From contig JAQTNB010000032.1 in the NCBI GenBank assembly GCA_028714055.1, forward strand, positions 1 through 9,443: a stretch of DNA of 9,443 nt, given 5' to 3'. Shown here in pieces: positions 6,055 through 9,443 of this stretch. The translations under genes and the position numbers were made by a program. Within the stretch, counting starts at the first letter, position 1. The number at the start of each line of letters is the position of its first letter. The stretch comes from Candidatus Omnitrophota bacterium. GTDB lineage: Bacteria; Omnitrophota; Gorgyraeia; Gygaellales; Profunditerraquicolaceae. The notes under the pieces were generated by a model. That model did no database searches. It was not told where the DNA came from and saw nothing but the letters and a program-made list of their open reading frames with translations.

Positions 6055-7563
6055 ATGGATTGCCGCGCCATTCTGGAGGAACAAGCTCGCCTTCGCCCGG
6101 GAAAACCCGCCTTTATCACCAAAGACGCAACCGTTACGTTCCTGCAGCTTAAAGACCTCGTATTGAAGCTTGCCGCCGTGCTTTCGCGCCATGCCCTCAA
6201 AGGAGAACGGGTAGCGATATACCTGCCGAATTCCCTTGAATATGTGTATAGTTATCTTGCGGTATGGTGCCTTGGGATGGTCGCCGTGCCGCTGGATTTT
6301 ATGCTTACCGAAGAGGAAGTCGTTTCGTGCGTTTCTCATTCCGAGGCAACGCTGTTGATCGGCAAGCCGAAACTTAACGTGTCGCTGGCGGCGGTCAAAG
6401 AAAGGTGCCCGGGCTTAAAAGCGGTGATTTCCCGCGATGAGGGCACACACGGGTGCCCCTCGCTGCATGAGGCGCTGCAGGCAGAGACTTGCGAGGTGCC
6501 TGCCCCGGCGGTCCTCGATACGGATTACGCGATCATTTTTTATACTTCCGGCACAACCGGCAAGCCCAAAGGGGTCTTGGTGAATTACCGGCAGCTGGAA
6601 GCATCGCCGAAGGCGATGAAATACTTTGTCAACAATGACCTGACTGATTCGGACATCGGGTTATGCGCGCTGCCGTTTTCGCACCTGGGGGGGCTTATTT
6701 ACCTTCAGGCGAACCTTCTTTTCGGCGCGACTATCCTGCTGATGGAGCGTTTCCTGCCTTTGGAATTCCTGCGCAGCGTCGCCAATCATAAGGTGAACTG
6801 GTTTTGGCTCGTCCCCTCCATGTATTACGCGCTTCTGCAGCTTAAAGAATTTGAGCACTTTGACCTGTCGACCCTGCGCTGGGTGGTTGTCTTTGGCGCG
6901 CCCAGTTCTTCCGATGCCATCAGGAAATTCCACCAGCATTGCCCGAAGGCAACGCTTTTCCATGGCTGGGGGATGACCGAGACCAACGCCCCGACCACGG
7001 TAATACCGGCGGGTTCCCCTAAGATCGAAAGCGTCGGCAAGCCTCCTCCGTGGATACAGGTCAAGGTTTTCTCCGACACGGCGTTAGAGCTTCCGCAGGG
7101 CGAGATCGGGGAGGTTGTCGTGCGCGGATGGGTGGTGACCGACGGTTATTACCGGGATGCCCAGGCGACTACCCATGCGATGCGCGCGGGATGGTTCCAC
7201 ACCGGCGACCTGGGGCGTTTCGATGAAGAAGGATATTTGTATATCGTCGGACGTAAAAAAGAGATGATCAAGGTCGGCGGCGAGATAGTCTTTGAGCCTG
7301 AGATCGAGGCAGCCATACATAAACACCAGGATGTCGTAGAGGTTGCCGCGATAGGCGTGCCTGACCCCCTGCGGGGCGAGGTACCCAAGGCATACATCGT
7401 GCTCAAGGGCGGTTCGGGCCTCTCGGAAGAAGAGATGCGTTATTTTCTGCGGCAGCACCTCGCCCACTTTAAGATCCCTCACCATATTGAATTTGTGCCC
7501 CAGCTTCCCAAGAACAGGGTGGGGAAGATCGATAAAGAGAAATTGAGGACCTCGGTTTCCTGA
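6055..7563 (+). CDS. Class I adenylate-forming acid:CoA ligase (acyl-CoA synthetase-like)
   Basis: 502 residues, full length for the ANL superfamily. All core motifs are visible: the phosphate-binding loop YTSGTTGKPKG at 163-173, GWGMTET at 304-310, HTGDLG at 382-387, the hinge region GRKKEMIKVGGE at 399-410, and the C-terminal PKNRVGK with the catalytic lysine at K491. It should activate a carboxylic acid with ATP to an acyl-AMP and then transfer it to CoA or another thiol, in the cytoplasm. The sequence style is that of the broad CaiC/long-chain acyl-CoA synthetase group. Chain length and substrate cannot be read, and no carrier protein or fatty-acid gene is adjacent to decide. It lies 5 nt after the PilZ stop with no clear Shine-Dalgarno, which suggests translational coupling, and is followed by an intrinsic terminator. 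The family is certain, the substrate unknown. Confidence 0.95.
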   Translation: MDCRAILEEQARLRPGKPAFITKDATVTFLQLKDLVLKLAAVLSRHALKGERVAIYLPNSLEYVYSYLAVWCLGMVAVPLDFMLTEEEVVSCVSHSEATLLIGKPKLNVSLAAVKERCPGLKAVISRDEGTHGCPSLHEALQAETCEVPAPAVLDTDYAIIFYTSGTTGKPKGVLVNYRQLEASPKAMKYFVNNDLTDSDIGLCALPFSHLGGLIYLQANLLFGATILLMERFLPLEFLRSVANHKVNWFWLVPSMYYALLQLKEFEHFDLSTLRWVVVFGAPSSSDAIRKFHQHCPKATLFHGWGMTETNAPTTVIPAGSPKIESVGKPPPWIQVKVFSDTALELPQGEIGEVVVRGWVVTDGYYRDAQATTHAMRAGWFHTGDLGRFDEEGYLYIVGRKKEMIKVGGEIVFEPEIEAAIHKHQDVVEVAAIGVPDPLRGEVPKAYIVLKGGSGLSEEEMRYFLRQHLAHFKIPHHIEFVPQLPKNRVGKIDKEKLRTSVS

Positions 7564-7590
7564 GCGGGGAAAGACGATCGCGATGCACAA

Positions 7591-7623
7591 GGGCGCCTAA
7601 TCTTGCAGGCGCCCCTTTTCTTT
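7591..7623 (+). terminator. Intrinsic terminator after the PilZ-ligase operon
   Basis: GGGCGCCT (7591-7598) pairs perfectly with AGGCGCCC (7607-7614) around an 8-nt loop, followed by CTTTTCTTT (7615-7623). The stop of the ligase is 28 nt upstream. The opposite strand has no T-tract after the hairpin, so it acts rightward only. Confidence 0.9.
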
Positions 7624-7624
7624 A

Positions 7625-7633
7625 TGGTATAAT
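7625..7633 (+). promoter_or_regulatory. Extended -10 promoter of rlmN, predicted leaderless
   Basis: TGGTATAAT is a TGn extension plus a perfect TATAAT (7628-7633). No good -35 exists at normal spacing, because that region is occupied by the terminator stem; extended -10 promoters often do without one. The expected start, 7 nt after the -10, is 7640, the A of an in-frame ATG. The promoter begins two bases after the terminator T-tract. Confidence 0.7.
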
Positions 7634-7639
7634 ATGGGC

Positions 7640-8719
7640 ATGAACAGATCGAAAGAAGGCCGGGAGGAGAAGCCGGTGCAGGATATCAAGGCATTGAGCC
7701 TGCAGGAGCTTATCGATGTTTTCAAAGCATGGGGTGAGTCCGCTTTCCATGCGCGCCAGGTTTACGCATGGATCTATAAAAAAAAGGAATTTGATTTCGG
7801 GCGCATGAGTGACCTCTCGCAGCCGCTGAGGGAGAAGCTTGCGGGGGCATTTGTATCCGGGACCCTGGAGGTCAAGGAACACCTGGTCTCGGTTGACGGA
7901 ACGGAAAAATTCCTTTTCGGGTTGCAAGACAGGCACCTGATCGAGGGGGTGGTTATCCCGGCCGAGGGCCGCATAACCGGCTGCATATCCACACAGGCCG
8001 GCTGCAGGTTTTCCTGCAGGTTCTGCGCCAGCGGGCTTTTGGGTTTTCAGCGGAACCTGAAGGTTTCTGAGATGCTGGATGAGGTCCTTTTGATGAGCAG
8101 CCGCTGCCGGCACAAGCGGCTTACCCACCTTGTGTTTATGGGCAGCGGCGAGCCGCTGGATAATTACGATAATCTCATGAAAACGATCAGGGTGGCGAAT
8201 TCCGCTTCGGCGCTCGGGATAGGCGCCCGCAGGATCACCATCTCTACCTGCGGGATCATCCCCGGCATCGCCAAGCTTGCGCGCGAAGGGCTGCAGGTCG
8301 AATTGTCCGTATCCCTGCACGCTCCCGACGACAAAACCAGGTCCGCCCTGATGCCGGTCAACAGGATATACCCGGTACGGGAGCTTATCGCCTGCTGCCG
8401 CCGCTATGTGCAGGAGACAAAGCGCCAGGTGACCTTTGAGTATGTCCTGATCAAGGGGGTAAATTCTGATTTGCAAAAAGCCGGGCAGTTGAGTACAATA
8501 TTAAGAGGTTTTGACTGCAAGGTCAATCTTATCCCTGTTAATCCTGTGCCTGAATTGGGAGTGCAGCCGCCCGGGAAACTGGAGATACTTTTGTTCAAGG
8601 ACGCGCTCGTCAAAGCGGGGATCCAGGTGACGCTCAGGAAGCCGCGCGGGCAGGATGTCACGGCCGCCTGCGGCCAGTTACGGCTTCGCTGCGCGCAAAA
8701 AACCAGGAAAGCCTCATGA
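7640..8719 (+). CDS. rlmN: Dual-specificity 23S rRNA/tRNA adenine-C2 methyltransferase RlmN
   Basis: 359 residues from the ATG at 7640; an ATG two codons earlier (7634) abuts the -10 box and would lie before the predicted transcript start. RlmN is a radical SAM enzyme that methylates C2 of A2503 in 23S rRNA and A37 of some tRNAs. Seen here: an N-terminal RNA-binding-like region; the cluster motif at C122, C126 and C129 (GCRFSCRFC); the upstream conserved cysteine C115 seven residues before the cluster; SLHAPDD at about 225-231; LIPVNPVP at about 297-304; and the methyl-carrying cysteine C344 in AACGQLR. The usual MGMGEP reads MGSGEP (167-172) and the usual GVND reads GVNSD (273-277). Both are small deviations, and all cysteines are intact, so activity is expected. 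The adenine-accepting family could include Cfr-like resistance enzymes, but the GEP and AACGQL context fits RlmN. It overlaps the next gene by ATGA. Confidence 0.95.
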   Translation: MNRSKEGREEKPVQDIKALSLQELIDVFKAWGESAFHARQVYAWIYKKKEFDFGRMSDLSQPLREKLAGAFVSGTLEVKEHLVSVDGTEKFLFGLQDRHLIEGVVIPAEGRITGCISTQAGCRFSCRFCASGLLGFQRNLKVSEMLDEVLLMSSRCRHKRLTHLVFMGSGEPLDNYDNLMKTIRVANSASALGIGARRITISTCGIIPGIAKLAREGLQVELSVSLHAPDDKTRSALMPVNRIYPVRELIACCRRYVQETKRQVTFEYVLIKGVNSDLQKAGQLSTILRGFDCKVNLIPVNPVPELGVQPPGKLEILLFKDALVKAGIQVTLRKPRGQDVTAACGQLRLRCAQKTRKAS

Positions 8720-9354
8720 AGAGAATAACGGTAATGACCGCAGTGGCCTTCTGCCTCGTCTTTCTTTCCGGCTGTGCCCGCAGAGAGATAACCAATATCG
8801 ATTCCAGGGGAGAGACGATCGTTTGTTTCGGGGACAGCATTACGTTCGGTTACGGAGCTCAGCCCGGGGATGACTATCCGTCTATCCTGGCCCAGATGGT
8901 CGCCATGCCGGTTATCAATGCCGGCATTGACGGAGATACGACCTCTGAGGCGCTGAAACGCCTGCGCACCGACGTGCTGGACCGGAAGCCTTTCTTGGTG
9001 GTCATAGAATTCTGCGGGAATGATTTTTTGCGGAAATTCCCCAAAGAGGCTACCGTTGAAAACATCTCCCGGATGATCGACGAATGCCACAAGGCAGGCG
9101 CGATGGTCGCGCTCGCCGATATCAGCGCAGGCATGTTCCTGCAGGAATACCGTAAGGCCTTTGCCGAGCTGGCCGCCAGGAAAAATGCCATCTTCATACC
9201 CTCTATTCTCGATGGTATTATCACCAACCCCCGGCTGAAAAGCGATTTTCTGCACCCCAATGCGGAAGGGTATAAGACCATTGCCCGCAGGGTCTACCGG
9301 GCGATCATTCCTTTTCTTGAACAGAATAGTGCGATTAAAGCCCCCTCTGGGTAA
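8716..9354 (+). CDS. SGNH-family (TesA/arylesterase-like) lipoprotein hydrolase
   Basis: 212 residues. The N-terminus is a lipoprotein signal: MKR, a hydrophobic stretch, then the lipobox LSGC with lipidated C20 and alanine at +2, so no inner-membrane retention aspartate. The mature protein carries all SGNH blocks: GDSIT with nucleophile S41 (FGDSITFGYG), the glycine block NAGIDGDTT at 68-76 with oxyanion G70, GND at 101-103, and the catalytic DFLH with D177 and H180. The order and spacing match TesA-type acylhydrolases (thioesterase/lysophospholipase/arylesterase). It should hydrolyse ester or thioester bonds at the envelope; the substrate is unknown. It starts inside the rlmN stop (ATGA), with AGGA seven bases before the ATG, so the two are translationally coupled. 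Fold and export call are confident; specificity is not. Confidence 0.9.
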   Translation: MKRITVMTAVAFCLVFLSGCARREITNIDSRGETIVCFGDSITFGYGAQPGDDYPSILAQMVAMPVINAGIDGDTTSEALKRLRTDVLDRKPFLVVIEFCGNDFLRKFPKEATVENISRMIDECHKAGAMVALADISAGMFLQEYRKAFAELAARKNAIFIPSILDGIITNPRLKSDFLHPNAEGYKTIARRVYRAIIPFLEQNSAIKAPSG

Positions 9355-9360
9355 TAAGTA

Positions 9361-9443
9361 ATGACTTTTAAAAAATTTTTCCTCATTCTGATATGCTTCG
9401 TTTTTGTCTCCCTCGCAGGGTTTGACTTAGTGTGTTTTTTTAT
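9361..9443 (+). CDS. Start of a probable membrane or exported protein, truncated by the window edge
   Basis: An ATG six bases after the hydrolase stop opens 27 codons to the right edge. The peptide begins MTFKKFF and continues with a strongly hydrophobic run to about residue 20, typical of a signal peptide or first membrane span. No clear Shine-Dalgarno is visible. It is probably the third gene of the rlmN unit. No family can be assigned from this fragment. Confidence 0.5.
   Translation, partial: MTFKKFFLILICFVFVSLAGFDLVCFF

Noticed and set aside
8002..8019. Perfect 7-bp hairpin CTGCAGG-TTTT-CCTGCAG within rlmN
   Set aside because: It arises from two TGC AGG (Cys-Arg) codon pairs of the iron-sulfur cluster motif GCRFSCRFC, so the protein sequence explains it without an RNA function.
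7622..8476. Long open frame (284 codons) on the minus strand opposite rlmN
   Set aside because: It mirrors a confidently identified rlmN, shows no recognisable domain, and its composition is that of an antisense shadow; it would also run over the rlmN promoter.
8404..9255. 283-codon minus-strand open frame spanning the rlmN end and the lipoprotein gene
   Set aside because: It lies opposite two genes with complete catalytic motifs, crosses their junction, and has no family-like pattern.

Overview
The window reads as a bacterial chromosome segment of moderate GC, densely coded, with genes on both strands running away from a central divergent spacer (about 5398-5581). The cobalamin-type radical SAM enzymes point to an anaerobic or microaerophilic lifestyle. 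The SGNH lipoprotein suggests a cell with an envelope lipoprotein system. The overall style (tandem BchE-like radical SAM enzymes, PilZ protein, GT39-type membrane glycosyltransferase, mixed Shine-Dalgarno use) would fit an uncultivated lineage such as Omnitrophota or another PVC/deltaproteobacteria-like group, but this is an impression, not a demonstrated placement.

Left half, minus strand: a compact operon is read leftward from about 5474. Its order is an FAD-dependent amine-oxidase-fold oxidoreductase (TTG start at 5397), radical SAM enzyme A (4133-2751, overlapping the previous gene by 14 nt), radical SAM enzyme B (2749-1304, 1 nt after A), and an ArnT/PMT-like integral-membrane glycosyltransferase (1258 to beyond the left edge, C-terminus missing). 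Spacing and overlaps imply co-expression and probably one pathway. Two radical chemistries, a flavin redox step and a polyprenyl-phosphate-sugar-type transferase together suggest synthesis or modification of a lipid or cell-surface glycan. The substrate cannot be read from the sequence.

Right half, plus strand: a short operon holds a PilZ-domain protein (5582-6049) and a class I adenylate-forming acid:CoA ligase (6055-7563), closed by a clear intrinsic terminator (7591-7623). Four bases after its U-tract an extended -10 promoter starts a second unit: rlmN (23S rRNA/tRNA adenine-C2 methyltransferase), an SGNH/TesA-like lipoprotein hydrolase overlapping it by ATGA, and the first 27 codons of another probably membrane or exported protein that runs off the right edge.

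The most notable non-coding observation is that both plus-strand promoters place the predicted transcription start on the A of the start codon of the first gene (PilZ at 5582, rlmN at 7640), with exactly the same geometry, and neither gene has a Shine-Dalgarno sequence. This predicts leaderless mRNAs. The minus operon instead has a leader of about 77 nt carrying a perfect 12-bp palindrome. No tRNA, rRNA, CRISPR, insertion sequence or long repeat was seen, and no gene-free stretch exceeds 300 bases.
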